Source: Chloroflexota bacterium
GTDB lineage: Bacteria > Chloroflexota > Dehalococcoidia > Bin125
Assembly: GCA_028873865.1 (NCBI GenBank)
Contig: JAPPNI010000034.1
Coordinates: 92,742 to 156,741 of the forward strand
Length of the DNA stretch: 64,000 nt
Reading direction: 5' to 3'
The first letter of the stretch is position 1. The number at the start of each line of letters is the position of its first letter. Shown here piece after piece: positions 1-7,776 of this stretch. A model generated the notes under the pieces. It searched no databases, was not told the DNA's origin, and worked only from the letters and a program-made list of their open reading frames with translations. The position numbers and the translations under genes are program-made.

Positions 1-2
1 AG

Positions 3-263
3 TACTGGCCCACCGATCAGGACACCATGCAGAAACGCCTGCGCAACGACCGCCGTCCAATCCGCCCCGCGCTCAAGGCGCTGGAAGGCCTCGTCGAGTC
101 GGCCGTCTCCATCCTCGACGCCCTCAGCGAGGACGAATGGCGGCAGCCGCGACCACTGCCCGGCAACAACGCCGCCACCGTCGAGGACTGGCTCGGCTCC
201 AACACCCGCCACATCGAGCAGCACATCGACCAGGTCCGCTACGCCCTCACCGGTACCTGCTAG
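3..263 (+). CDS. DinB-family protein, 3' part (5' end outside window)
   Basis: The reading frame is open from the left edge, and an internal ATG at 27 need not be the start, so this is the C-terminal ~86 residues of a longer protein. It ends with a helix NTRHIEQHIDQVR, the last helix of the DinB/YfiT four-helix bundle, where His residues complete a metal site. DinB-fold proteins are metal-dependent thiol transferases or hydrolases, often of unknown substrate. A second DinB gene starts 15 bp downstream and a third follows, so the three probably form one transcription unit. The fold is a good inference; the substrate cannot be guessed. Confidence 0.7.
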   Translation, partial: YWPTDQDTMQKRLRNDRRPIRPALKALEGLVESAVSILDALSEDEWRQPRPLPGNNAATVEDWLGSNTRHIEQHIDQVRYALTGTC

Positions 264-278
264 GAGCGAGGAGCGGCC

Positions 279-755
279 ATGGCCCACCAGACCAACGAGC
301 GACCCGCCCTGCTGGCCGAATACCTCGAGGCGACCTATGAAATCGAGGTCGTCCTCGAAGAGCTGTCCGAGTCCGAACTCGAAGCGCGAGAGAGCCCCGA
401 CGAGTGGTCCGTCCGCCAGGTCGTCCACCACCTCGCCGACGTCGAAGTCGGCGACGCGATGCGCCTCCGCCAGATGCTCGCCCACGACTCGCCGCTGATC
501 GTCGCCTACGACGAAGACCGCTTCGCCACCCGCCTCCACTACGACCGCCCCATCGAATCCTCCGTGGCCACCTTCTTCGCCCTCCGCACATCCAACGGCG
601 CCCTCCTGGAGCGCATCACCGAGGCCGACTGGTCCCGCCCCGGCCGCCACGAGGAGCACGACCGCTACACGGTCGAAATCCTCGTCCGGCGCAGCATCGA
701 CCACGACCGCCTCCACCTCGGCCAGATCCGCCGGGCGCTGGATTCCTCAACCTGA
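279..755 (+). CDS. DinB-like four-helix-bundle protein
   Basis: This 158-residue protein has the full length of the DinB/DfsB family. The N-terminal half contains EWSVRQVVHHLADVE, in which the His of the W-x-hydrophobic-H-L-A-D motif is the first metal ligand. The C-terminal helix has DHDRLHLGQIRRAL, which supplies the other His ligands. The ATG at 279 follows GGAGCGAGGAGC, a good ribosome-binding site. It sits between two other DinB-fold genes, suggesting a small paralogous array. The family includes bacillithiol or mycothiol transferases and enzymes of unknown role; nothing here chooses among them. Confidence 0.8.
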   Translation: MAHQTNERPALLAEYLEATYEIEVVLEELSESELEARESPDEWSVRQVVHHLADVEVGDAMRLRQMLAHDSPLIVAYDEDRFATRLHYDRPIESSVATFFALRTSNGALLERITEADWSRPGRHEEHDRYTVEILVRRSIDHDRLHLGQIRRALDSST

Positions 756-781
756 CTCAGCCGCGGAACAGGACATCACTC

Positions 782-1372
782 ATGCCAACGCCGACGAACT
801 ACACCCGCGAAGATGTCGAAGCGCTGCTCTCCAAGATGGCCCTCGAACGCGGCAAGCTGATCACGGCGGCCGAAGCCCTGCGAGGAGACGACGCCGATCG
901 CGTGCCCGTCGACGCCGTCGGCGAGGAACAGTGGACGGCCAAGGAACAGCTCGCCCACCTCTGGGAGATGGAGCGCAGCTACATCGCCTGGTGCCGGGCC
1001 GGTCAGGCCGAGAGCGGCGTCGATGCCTCCGACATCCGCGGCGAGCCGGTCGACATCCCGATCGAGCGCGCCCCCCGGCACTCGGTCCGCGAACTGCTCG
1101 ATGCGCTGATCGACGAGCGAGCCAGGACCAACGACTACATCCGCTCGCTGACCCTCGACGAGTTCGCGCACACGGCTTCGACGCCCGGCTTCGGCGAACT
1201 CACCCTGATGCAGTGGCTGCGCTCGTTCTACCGGCACGACCGCATGCACACCGCGCAGATCGAGGGTCGCCAGTCCAACTATCAGCCGCGCTACCAGGGC
1301 GGTCGCGAAGCCAACCAGCGACAGATGCGCATCGACCAGGTCGCAGCGCGGGATCCGGATTCGAGCGACTGA
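782..1372 (+). CDS. DinB-like protein, third copy of the array
   Basis: A longer upstream reading frame exists, but the ATG at 782 gives a protein starting MPTPTNYTREDVEALL and avoids overlapping the previous gene. The ~196-residue product has QWTAKEQLAHLWEMERSY near residue 55 (first metal His) and SFYRHDRMHTAQIEGR near residue 150 (second His pair), the DinB/DfsB signature, plus a ~30-residue charged C-terminal tail. Its stop codon overlaps the start of the next gene (TGATG at 1370-1374), implying translational coupling to the small membrane protein downstream. Substrate unknown. Confidence 0.8.
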   Translation: MPTPTNYTREDVEALLSKMALERGKLITAAEALRGDDADRVPVDAVGEEQWTAKEQLAHLWEMERSYIAWCRAGQAESGVDASDIRGEPVDIPIERAPRHSVRELLDALIDERARTNDYIRSLTLDEFAHTASTPGFGELTLMQWLRSFYRHDRMHTAQIEGRQSNYQPRYQGGREANQRQMRIDQVAARDPDSSD

Positions 1373-1776
1373 TGAGCGCCCGTCAACAGCCGCATCACCA
1401 GCAGCCGCACCAATGGCACGACGGCCGCCGCATGGTCACGCTTTGGGTCGGGCGCGGCCAGCAATGGGCCGAGTCCGCCCGCGGCCAGGCGCAACGAGCG
1501 CAACGAGCCAACCGGCGTCCGCGCAGTCCCCTGCAACGCTTCGCCCTCTGGCTGGTTGGCATCCCGCTCGGCCTGCTCGCGGCGGCGCTCGCCCTGGTCT
1601 TCATGATCCTCGCCGCCGTCATCGGAGTGGTCGTGCTCGGCTTCATGATCTGGGCGGGCATGGGCTTCGCCGGTGCGGCAATGGCCTCAAGCAAGGGCCG
1701 TCCCGCCCGCCTCGGCTGGCTCCTCGGTCTGACCCTCGGCCCGATCGGACTGTTCCTGGTCCGCCGCGCCCTGTAG
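1372..1776 (+). CDS. small membrane protein with basic N-terminal tail
   Basis: About 134 residues. The first ~55 residues are rich in His, Gln and Arg. Two closely spaced hydrophobic segments follow (about residues 60-95, including LVFMILAAVIGVVVLGFMIW), then a Gly/Ala-rich third segment ending LGWLLGLTLGPIGLFL. The ATG overlaps the stop of the upstream DinB gene, which fixes the start. I do not recognise a family; the C-terminal GLTLGPIGL pattern resembles small bacterial integral membrane proteins of unknown function. Its role could be to anchor or accompany the DinB proteins, but that is only a guess from gene order. Confidence 0.6.
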   Translation: MSARQQPHHQQPHQWHDGRRMVTLWVGRGQQWAESARGQAQRAQRANRRPRSPLQRFALWLVGIPLGLLAAALALVFMILAAVIGVVVLGFMIWAGMGFAGAAMASSKGRPARLGWLLGLTLGPIGLFLVRRAL

Positions 1777-1797
1777 CAGCCCGGCTACAGGAGGCGA

Positions 1798-2235
1798 TCA
1801 GAGGCAGCCGGCCTCGCCCAGGCGAGCACGAACGTCCGCCGGCAGTCCCTCGACCGCCCGCGCAAGCTGCGTTGCAATCCGCACCGCGTCGAGCCCGAAC
1901 GCCAGCGGATTGGCCCGCTCATCAGGCGGCTGCTCCTCGGCCACGCCAACCACGAAGTCGAGAGTCTTGATCGAAAGGCGATGAAACTGACCAAGCACCT
2001 CAGGCGGCTCGACCGAGCGAAGGCGCGCCAGCGACGGTGCGGCGAGCCCAAGCAAGTCGGCCCACGTAAACGTCTCCGGTTCGATCAGCTCCGACGCGCT
2101 GGCAATCCCGTCGGCGCAGAACTCGGCATACTCCGCCACCGTCAGCCGCTCCGTCGAGCCGCACGCCAGCCCCAACAGCGCCGCGCCCAGCAACGCCGCG
2201 CCCAGCAACAGGATCGTCGTCAGGCTCCGCTTCAT
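1798..2235 (-). CDS. putative lipoprotein
   Basis: Starting at the ATG at 2235 gives MKRSLTTILLLGAALLGAAL, a signal peptide with lipobox LGLAC, so the mature protein should be lipidated at Cys-23 and anchored to the membrane outer face. The remaining ~120 residues are acidic and mostly helical, with EYAEFCADGIASASELI just after the lipobox and no catalytic motif. The gene is convergent with the membrane protein upstream and divergent from the dehydrogenase at 2320. In-frame ATGs upstream of 2235 (up to 2274) would lengthen the n-region and fit a signal peptide less well. Function unknown. Confidence 0.65.
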   Translation of the reverse strand: MKRSLTTILLLGAALLGAALLGLACGSTERLTVAEYAEFCADGIASASELIEPETFTWADLLGLAAPSLARLRSVEPPEVLGQFHRLSIKTLDFVVGVAEEQPPDERANPLAFGLDAVRIATQLARAVEGLPADVRARLGEAGCL

Positions 2236-2319
2236 CCAGTGACCTGCCACAGCTTCACACTTCATGATCCTCAAACACGCCCACTCCTATTATCTTGACC
2301 GTGAAACGGGAGGCTGCTG

Positions 2320-3297
2320 ATGACGGCGCCGTATCGGGTATTCGTGACTCGAGCACTGCCCGGCAACGGGTTTGCCCAACTGCTCGAAGACCCGGCGTTC
2401 GATCTCGACGTATGGCCCGAAGATTTCCCGCCGCCTAGAGATGAATTGCTCGCCCGCGTCGCGGGCGTCGACGGGTTGGTCTGCCTGATCACCGACACCA
2501 TCGACGGCCAGGTCCTCGACGCCGCCGGATCGCAGCTCAGAGTCGTCTCGCAGATGGCGGTCGGCGTCGACAACGTCGATGTCGCCGCCTGCGCCGAGCG
2601 CGGCATCCCGGTCGGCAATACGCCGGGAGTTCTCACCGACACCACCGCCGACATGGCCTGGGCGCTGATCCTCGCCTCCGCCCGACGCGTGGTCGAAGCG
2701 GCCGAGTATGTCAAGGACGGCGAGTGGAAGACCTGGACGCCGACCCAGATAGCCGGCATCGACGTCCACGGCGCGACCCTGGGCATCATCGGCTTCGGTG
2801 CGATCGGCCAGGCCATCGCCCGCCGCGCCCAGGGATTCGGGATGCGGGTCCTGTGCTGGAACCGCTCCCCTCGGCCGAAGGAGGCTGCTGCGGTTGGTGC
2901 GGAACAGTCCGAGTTCGATCTCGTGCTGTCCCAGTCCGACTTCGTCTGCGTCAGCATCGCCCTGACCGACGACACCCGCGACCTGATCGATGCCCGCGCA
3001 TTCGAGCTGATGAAGCCGGGAGCGATCCTTGTCAACACCGCTCGCGGGCCGATCGTCGACGAGGACGCGCTCGCCGCTGCCCTGCGCGACGGACAGATCG
3101 GCGGCGCCGGGCTCGACGTGACCGCGGTCGAGCCGCTCTCGATGGACTCGCCCCTGCTCACCATGGACAACGTGGTCGTCCTGCCCCACATCGGCTCGGC
3201 CTCAATGGCGACCCGCGGCAAAATGGCCGACATGGCCGTCGCCAACCTGCGCGCCGGCCTGGCCGGGCAACCCTTGCCCAACTCGGTGGGCAGCTGA
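2320..3297 (+). CDS. D-2-hydroxyacid dehydrogenase (glyoxylate/hydroxypyruvate reductase type)
   Basis: A 325-residue cytoplasmic NAD(P)-dependent 2-hydroxyacid dehydrogenase. The Rossmann motif GIIGFGAIGQAIA lies near residue 155. The catalytic triad is visible as Arg in NTARGPIVDE, Glu in AVEPL and His in LPHIGSAS. The N-terminal catalytic domain has SQMAVGVDNVDVAAC and VGNTPGVLTDTTADMAW, as in glyoxylate reductase GyaR and related enzymes. The start ATG follows GGGAGGC. The stop overlaps the next ATG (TGATG), coupling it to the phosphoribosyltransferase-like gene. Family sure; substrate (glyoxylate, hydroxypyruvate or other) inferred. Confidence 0.92.
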   Translation: MTAPYRVFVTRALPGNGFAQLLEDPAFDLDVWPEDFPPPRDELLARVAGVDGLVCLITDTIDGQVLDAAGSQLRVVSQMAVGVDNVDVAACAERGIPVGNTPGVLTDTTADMAWALILASARRVVEAAEYVKDGEWKTWTPTQIAGIDVHGATLGIIGFGAIGQAIARRAQGFGMRVLCWNRSPRPKEAAAVGAEQSEFDLVLSQSDFVCVSIALTDDTRDLIDARAFELMKPGAILVNTARGPIVDEDALAAALRDGQIGGAGLDVTAVEPLSMDSPLLTMDNVVVLPHIGSASMATRGKMADMAVANLRAGLAGQPLPNSVGS

Positions 3298-3977
3298 TGG
3301 CTGCTTCCGGACGTGCCGCCTGGACGCCGCAAGGCGACGAACCCGGCAACCTCTGGTTGGCGCGCGCCCTGTGGGACTCCGGCGGAATCATGTTCGGCGA
3401 CTTCGACCTCGGCGCGACCCTGGGCTCTCCCGTCTATCTCAACGTGCGTCGCCTGATCGCCCATCCCTGGGCGCTGCGCCGGATCGGTGAACTGCTCAGC
3501 GACGAAACCCGCATGTTGGGCGGCATGCTGCGCCCGACAATCGCGCCCTTCGAGCTGATCGCCGGGGTGCCGATGGGCGGCCTGCACGCAGCGACCGCCT
3601 TCTCGCTCTCCAGCAATGTGCCGATGATCTATGTCCACCCACCCAGCCAGAGCCGTCACGTCGCCGAGGAGATCGAGGGCGCCTACTACCCCGGCCAGAC
3701 CGTCATCCTCGTCGACGACCTGATGACCCGCGGAGGCTCGCTCTCAGAAACCGCCGACCTGCTGCGCTCGGCCGGCCTGATGGTCCACGACGCCTTCGTC
3801 CTGATCGATCGCGGAGCCGGCGGCGTCGAACGGCTGCGCCGCGAAGGCATCAACGTACACTCCTTGGTCACCCTCGAGGGCCTGCTCAACTATCTCCTCT
3901 CGCGGGATCTGATCACCCAGGCGATCTACGCCAAGTGCCTGACCTGGCTCGAAGGCGTGCGGGGGTTCGACCGGTGA
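3297..3977 (+). CDS. orotate phosphoribosyltransferase-like protein
   Basis: A 226-residue type I PRTase. The PRPP-binding loop VILVDDLMTRGGS lies near residue 138, and upstream GVPMGGLHAATAF and VPMIYVHPPSQ match the OPRT core; KCLTWLEGVRGFDR closes the protein. Orotate phosphoribosyltransferase makes OMP from orotate and PRPP in pyrimidine synthesis. No other pyr gene is nearby, and the gene is translationally coupled on both sides (ATGA and GTGA overlaps), so this may be a specialised OPRT paralogue rather than the housekeeping PyrE. The loop and core are intact, so it is probably an active PRTase. Confidence 0.8.
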   Translation: MAASGRAAWTPQGDEPGNLWLARALWDSGGIMFGDFDLGATLGSPVYLNVRRLIAHPWALRRIGELLSDETRMLGGMLRPTIAPFELIAGVPMGGLHAATAFSLSSNVPMIYVHPPSQSRHVAEEIEGAYYPGQTVILVDDLMTRGGSLSETADLLRSAGLMVHDAFVLIDRGAGGVERLRREGINVHSLVTLEGLLNYLLSRDLITQAIYAKCLTWLEGVRGFDR

Positions 3978-4717
3978 GGCTGCTGCAAACCCTGGTCGCG
4001 TTTGTCACCGGCGCGGTCGCCGCGATTATGTGGCTGGAACGCCAGACGTCGCCGGATCGAGCCCGCCCCACTCCGCCGCCGACGCCCGCACCTCCGCCGG
4101 AGCCGGAGCGCGTCGTCGAGGAGGTGCTCGTCCCCGACCCCGAGCAGGCCTCCCGGATCGAGCAGCTCGAGGCCGAACTGGCCAAGCAACGCGCGATTCG
4201 CACGCCCGAACCGGGCGACCCTCACCCCGGCGTCGACGCGATCCGAGCTGCCCGGATCCGGGCGCTGGAGCTGGAACGACAGCTCGCCCGCGAAGGCGAT
4301 GGATCGGCTCAACGATGGTTCCAGCTCGATCCACCGTCGACAGAAGAGCTGGTCGACGCAGCCGCGCAACATCTACCGAAGGTCGCGCTCTGGGTCAGCC
4401 CCGACTCGCTGGACTGCGCCGATCTCTGGCAGGCCCTGGGCGCGATGCAGGAGTTCGCGGAAGCCTGCGGCGGCGCCTGGTTCGAGTTCGACGGAGACTT
4501 CGCCCGCTGGTGCGCCGAAAGCGGCCATCCCCACGCGCTCGACCCGGATCTGCCCGGCAGCGACGAGGAGCGCCCCTCCTTTGCGGTGGCGCAAAAGGTC
4601 AATCGCTCGGGCCGGCAGCTCGTGCCCACCTACGTCCGAGTCGGCGAGCGACGCTGCTACTACATCGACGACGTCGCCGGAGAAACGGGCCGGATGCACG
4701 TAGTGGGAGTCGGCTAG
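3974..4717 (+). CDS. membrane-anchored protein of unknown function
   Basis: The GTG at 3974 overlaps the preceding stop (GTGA) and gives MRLLQTLVAFVTGAVAAIMW, a single N-terminal transmembrane anchor. A Pro-rich stretch (PTPPPTPAPPPEPE) follows, then a coiled-coil-like segment (EQLEAELAKQRAI and ALELERQLAREGD). The C-terminal ~110-residue globular domain has several Trp/Cys residues (DCADLW, CGGAWFEFDGDFARWC). I do not recognise the family. The arrangement resembles a tethered cytoplasmic or periplasmic domain on a flexible stalk. The end overlaps the convergent gene at 4714 in a shared CTAG. Confidence 0.6.
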   Translation: MRLLQTLVAFVTGAVAAIMWLERQTSPDRARPTPPPTPAPPPEPERVVEEVLVPDPEQASRIEQLEAELAKQRAIRTPEPGDPHPGVDAIRAARIRALELERQLAREGDGSAQRWFQLDPPSTEELVDAAAQHLPKVALWVSPDSLDCADLWQALGAMQEFAEACGGAWFEFDGDFARWCAESGHPHALDPDLPGSDEERPSFAVAQKVNRSGRQLVPTYVRVGERRCYYIDDVAGETGRMHVVGVG

Positions 4718-4998
4718 CGGCGGCCGTTGAAGAAGTCACAGCCGGGCGTGTCTGACTCGGGGCTGAGGATCCCGCTCGCGGGATGACCGCAAGTTCCCTT
4801 GCCGCCCATGACATCGGCGCGCGGCGGCAACCATTCCAGACAGTTGCCGCACAGTTTGGGCAACGATGGCGCCGGTTGATCATCGAGGACCACCAGCTCG
4901 CGACGCTCGCGGCGGGCTTCGCGGGAGCTATGATAGCGGCCAGCCTGCTTCCTGGGCCGCTGACTCGGACGGCGACCCTTACGGTTGCGGCGCGGCAC
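4714..4998 (-). CDS. small basic protein with Cys cluster
   Basis: About 94 residues from a GTG start one base after the stop of the zinc-ribbon gene at 5000, so the two are probably co-translated. The first ~35 residues are Arg/Lys-rich (PRRNRKGRRPSQRPRKQ), suggesting nucleic-acid contact. The second half has four Cys spaced as CGNC, CGHP and GCDFF, compatible with a single zinc site. No named family recognised. Pairing with a second zinc-ribbon protein suggests that the two act together. Confidence 0.55.
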   Translation of the reverse strand: MPRRNRKGRRPSQRPRKQAGRYHSSREARRERRELVVLDDQPAPSLPKLCGNCLEWLPPRADVMGGKGTCGHPASGILSPESDTPGCDFFNGRR

Positions 4999-4999
4999 G

Positions 5000-5527
5000 T
5001 CAGCGTCGCTCCAGCGCGTAGCGATCGGCGGTCAGCAACATCGACAGAGCCGACAGCCAGCGATCGCGCACGACGGTGTAGTCGCGTCCCGTCCGTCGAT
5101 TCGGATTGCGCGGCACGCGATGCCCGTAGGGGCGCCTGAGTGCATAGTGCGAACCGACCCACTCGGTGCGCAGGGTGCGGTCGGCCTGAGGCGCCCAGCG
5201 GACCCGCAGGCGGGTCCGGCGGGAACGCTTGCGGTTCGGCGGGATCCACTTGATCACCAGGTCGCGTCCGCGCGAGGGCTTCACAGCCTCCACTGAAGAC
5301 GCAGGGATATGCAGCAGGGGACGCCCGTCCTCGCGCAGGAAGGTCGCGCCGTCGAGATCGAGGATCAGATCGCCCTGATGGTCCGTGAACGGGACCGGTC
5401 CGACGAGCGTGGCGGCATCGCGGCTGGGCAGCGCGATCGGGCGCAACTCGGCGACATCCGCACCGCAGCGGTGACAGGCGGCGCGGCCGTCGAAGGTCTC
5501 CCGGTGGCAGGCGGGGCAGATCTTCAT
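5000..5527 (-). CDS. zinc-ribbon protein of unknown function
   Basis: A 175-residue protein. Its N-terminus MKICPACHRETFDG followed by ACHRCGAD forms a CxxC-x13-CxxC zinc ribbon. The middle holds a PH-like or beta-rich section (DLILDLDGATFLREDGRP then IPASSVEAVKPSR), and the C-terminal third is very basic (PNRKRSRRTRLRVRW). The pattern suggests a cytoplasmic protein that binds nucleic acid or a membrane surface, but I do not recognise a family. It lies directly upstream of the other Cys-rich small gene. Confidence 0.6.
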   Translation of the reverse strand: MKICPACHRETFDGRAACHRCGADVAELRPIALPSRDAATLVGPVPFTDHQGDLILDLDGATFLREDGRPLLHIPASSVEAVKPSRGRDLVIKWIPPNRKRSRRTRLRVRWAPQADRTLRTEWVGSHYALRRPYGHRVPRNPNRRTGRDYTVVRDRWLSALSMLLTADRYALERR

Positions 5528-5588
5528 CGTCGCTCCGACCTCGCCCTCCCGGGAAGGTGCGTGAACGGCCGGAAGGAGCTCTTCGCTG

Positions 5589-6725
5589 CTAGACCCCGAC
5601 GGGGGAGCCGAAGCGTTCGATCAGCTCTTCGGCCTGGTTGACCATCGTCTCCACGACCTCGGTCGCGGGACGGATCGCCTTGATCAGGCCGGCGCCGTTA
5701 CCGGCCGGGCCGCCAATCAGCTCCTCGATGTGCGCTTCGCGGGCGCCGCGGAGGGCTTCGCCGACCAGCAGACCCTGAAGCGGCATCGGCAGCGTGGGCG
5801 GCGCCTCGGGGCGCTCCCAGGCCTCGGTCCAGGCGTTGTACATGTGGCGCATCGTCTTGCCCGAGTACATCCGCCCGATCCGGGTGTCTTCGTCGACGGC
5901 GGCGACCAACTTGTCCCACTGGACCTTGCGCGTCCATTCGTCAGTCTCGCCCCGCTCCTCGGAATCCTGGTAAGCCTCCCAGGTGCCGAGGAATGCGGTG
6001 CCGCACCAGATCGCTTCAGCGCCGAGGGCGAGCGCGGCGAGCAAGCCGCGACCGTCCATGATCCCGCCGGCGGCGATCGTCTTGGTCGGGGCGATCGCGT
6101 CGGCGACCTGCGGCACGAGCGCCAGGGTGCCGATCCGGCCGGTGTGGCCTCCGGCTTCCGTGCCCTGGGCGACGACGGCGTCGACCTTCGCGGCCGCAAC
6201 GCGACGCGCGTTGCGGGTGTTCCCGACCAGACCGATCACTTTCATGCCCTGGGCGTGGGCGTCGTCCACCATCCAACCCGGGTTGCCCAGGCCGGAGGCG
6301 AAGACCGGCACGTTCTCATCCAGGATGACCTCGACCTGCTTACGGAAGTACTCTTGCGTCAGCGGAGGCCGGTCGATCTGCTGGGACGGCTCGGGAATCT
6401 CGAACTCCTGCTTGAGCTGGTCGACGAAGTGGTGGTGTTCCGTCGAGATCTCAAGCTCAAGATCCTCGCGGTTGCCCGAGTCGGCGATCGAAGAGGGCAG
6501 GAGCAGATCGACGCCGAAGGGCTTGTCGGTCAGCGAGCGGACCTTGGCAATCATGCCGTGCAGCTCGTCGGGCGTGTAGCCGGTCGCGCCCACGACGCCG
6601 AGCCCACCCGCCTCGGAGACGGCGGCGGCCAGCGTTGGTCCGGCGGCGCCGCCCATTCCGGCCAGCATCACCGGATACTCGATGCCGAGCATGTCGCAGA
6701 GTTCAGTCTTGAGTGGGGAAGCCAT
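5589..6725 (-). CDS. nitronate monooxygenase family protein (FMN)
   Basis: A 378-residue TIM-barrel flavoprotein of the nitronate monooxygenase/2-nitropropane dioxygenase family. The N-terminus shows YPVMLAGMGGAAGPTLAAAV and the GGLGVVGATG loop. The family motif AQGTEAGGHTG lies near residue 187, with the His that abstracts a proton from the nitronate. Further on, IAAGGIMDGRGLLAALALGA binds the FMN phosphate. Length is normal (~350-380). Family members oxidise alkyl nitronates or act as enoyl reductase-like flavoproteins. The gene stands alone with a ~320-bp upstream gap. Exact substrate unknown. Confidence 0.88.
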   Translation of the reverse strand: MASPLKTELCDMLGIEYPVMLAGMGGAAGPTLAAAVSEAGGLGVVGATGYTPDELHGMIAKVRSLTDKPFGVDLLLPSSIADSGNREDLELEISTEHHHFVDQLKQEFEIPEPSQQIDRPPLTQEYFRKQVEVILDENVPVFASGLGNPGWMVDDAHAQGMKVIGLVGNTRNARRVAAAKVDAVVAQGTEAGGHTGRIGTLALVPQVADAIAPTKTIAAGGIMDGRGLLAALALGAEAIWCGTAFLGTWEAYQDSEERGETDEWTRKVQWDKLVAAVDEDTRIGRMYSGKTMRHMYNAWTEAWERPEAPPTLPMPLQGLLVGEALRGAREAHIEELIGGPAGNGAGLIKAIRPATEVVETMVNQAEELIERFGSPVGV

Positions 6726-7049
6726 ACGTGGCCTTTCACGGGAGCATGGGTGTTTGCAGGATTGGCCGTATGGTACCAGCGCCTCCGAACGCGATGATCG
6801 GCGATCCTCCCGTGAATGCAGAGAGGCCCGCGCGACAGCCAGGGGGTGGTTCAGGATCGAGCGGCAAACGGCCTACGCGCTCGGCGTGCTGGCGGTGCGT
6901 TTGTTCTCGGTCGTCGTCGTGATTGTCCGGACGACCTCAAAGTTACTTTGGCAACGGTGGATATCGCGTGCCAATGCTGGACAAGCCGACTAATGATGAC
7001 TAGTCTGATGACTAGTTAGATTGAATCGCAACAGTCATCGAGGTGCATC
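6726..7049. other. intergenic region between divergent genes
   Basis: 324 bases between the nitronate monooxygenase gene (minus) and the antitoxin gene (plus). It should hold both promoters. An open stretch on the plus strand here has Arg/Ser/Cys-rich translation and no family resemblance, so I do not call it a gene. The right end is less GC-rich and carries the tandem repeat at 6994-7016. Confidence 0.5.
6994..7016. promoter_or_regulatory. tandem-repeat operator candidate for the TA module
   Basis: TGATGACTAGT occurs twice, at 6994-7004 and 7006-7016, a 12-bp period, about one helical turn. Each copy contains the palindrome ACTAGT. The pair ends 33 bases before the antitoxin start, where Phd/VapB-type antitoxins usually bind to autoregulate. 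The repeat is directly visible; the operator role is inferred. Confidence 0.6.
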
Positions 7050-7343
7050 TTGGCAAACAGCTATGAGGGCCGCGAGCAGGAACAGACAGGCACCTGGCAG
7101 GTGCAGGAGGCGAAGGCTCGCTTTAGTGAGTTGCTGGACACCAGTCTGCGGGACGGGCCGCAGGTTGTGACCCGGCGTGGCGTGGAGACGGCGGTGATCG
7201 TGCCGTACGCCGAGTGGCAGCGGATCAAGAAGCCGAGGTATCGCGATGTCAAGGAGTGGCTGCTGGCGCCCGAGGCTCGCACCGAGGAACTCATCCCGGA
7301 GCGACTCGATTGGAAGCTGGGTTCGCCACCGAGCTTCGAGTAG
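7050..7343 (+). CDS. Phd/YefM-type antitoxin
   Basis: A 97-residue protein read from a TTG start with GAGGTG 4 bases upstream. The N-terminal domain has WQVQEAKARFSELLDTSL and GPQVVTRRGVETAVIVPYAEW, the Phd/YefM DNA-binding fold that dimerises on operator DNA. The C-terminal ~35 residues (EEWLL-type, ending PPSFE) would wrap around and inhibit the toxin. It is followed six bases later by a PIN-domain toxin gene and preceded by a tandem repeat, a standard type II toxin-antitoxin layout. Confidence 0.88.
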   Translation: MANSYEGREQEQTGTWQVQEAKARFSELLDTSLRDGPQVVTRRGVETAVIVPYAEWQRIKKPRYRDVKEWLLAPEARTEELIPERLDWKLGSPPSFE

Positions 7344-7349
7344 CCCGCC

Positions 7350-7763
7350 ATGTATCTGCTGGACACGAATGTCATTTCCGAGCTGCGGCGTCCGCGATCC
7401 AACCGAGCGGTCCTCGATTGGCTGGATGGCGTCGCAGCGGAGGATCTGCACTTCAGCGCGATGACGATCGCGGAGATTCAACGCGGCATCGAGAACTGCC
7501 GGACGGCGGACCCAGACAAGGCGCTGGAATTGACTGATTGGTTGGAGAGCCGGTTGCTCACAGGGTTCGAGATCCTGCCCTTCGATGCTCGTGCGGCTCG
7601 TGCGTGGGGACGCATGATGCACAACCAATCGGGCAAGCTGGCTCAGGACGCCGTCATTGCGGCTACGGCGAGCATGCACTCCCTGACCGTGGTCACCCGA
7701 AACGTCAAGGACTTCAGGCGCCTGGGGGTGATCTGTCTCAACCCGTTCGAGTACGGTCGCTAG
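7350..7763 (+). CDS. PIN-domain toxin, VapC/FitB type
   Basis: A 137-residue PIN-domain ribonuclease. The first acidic residue is in MYLLDTNVISELRRPR, the second in SAMTIAEIQRGIE, and the third and fourth are in QDAVIAATASMH and VTRNVKDF. These four acidic residues coordinate the Mg ions that cut RNA (tRNA or rRNA in studied VapC toxins). The ending LGVICLNPFEY is typical of the FitB branch. It is paired with the Phd-type antitoxin immediately upstream. All key residues are present, so it should be active when not bound by antitoxin. Confidence 0.92.
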   Translation: MYLLDTNVISELRRPRSNRAVLDWLDGVAAEDLHFSAMTIAEIQRGIENCRTADPDKALELTDWLESRLLTGFEILPFDARAARAWGRMMHNQSGKLAQDAVIAATASMHSLTVVTRNVKDFRRLGVICLNPFEYGR

Positions 7764-7776
7764 GAGTTCCGTAGAC

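Noticed and set aside
404..1372. Longer version of the third DinB gene, starting at 404
   Set aside because: The first ~126 codons overlap the previous DinB gene in another frame and give Arg/Pro-rich translation; the ATG at 782 fits the family.
2271..3659. Long minus-strand frame opposite the dehydrogenase and PRTase genes
   Set aside because: It is the antisense shadow of two well-supported genes and shows no family motif.
6713..6922. Open frame in the nitronate monooxygenase/antitoxin gap
   Set aside because: Low-complexity Arg/Ser/Cys-rich translation, overlap with the start of the neighbouring gene and no ribosome site.
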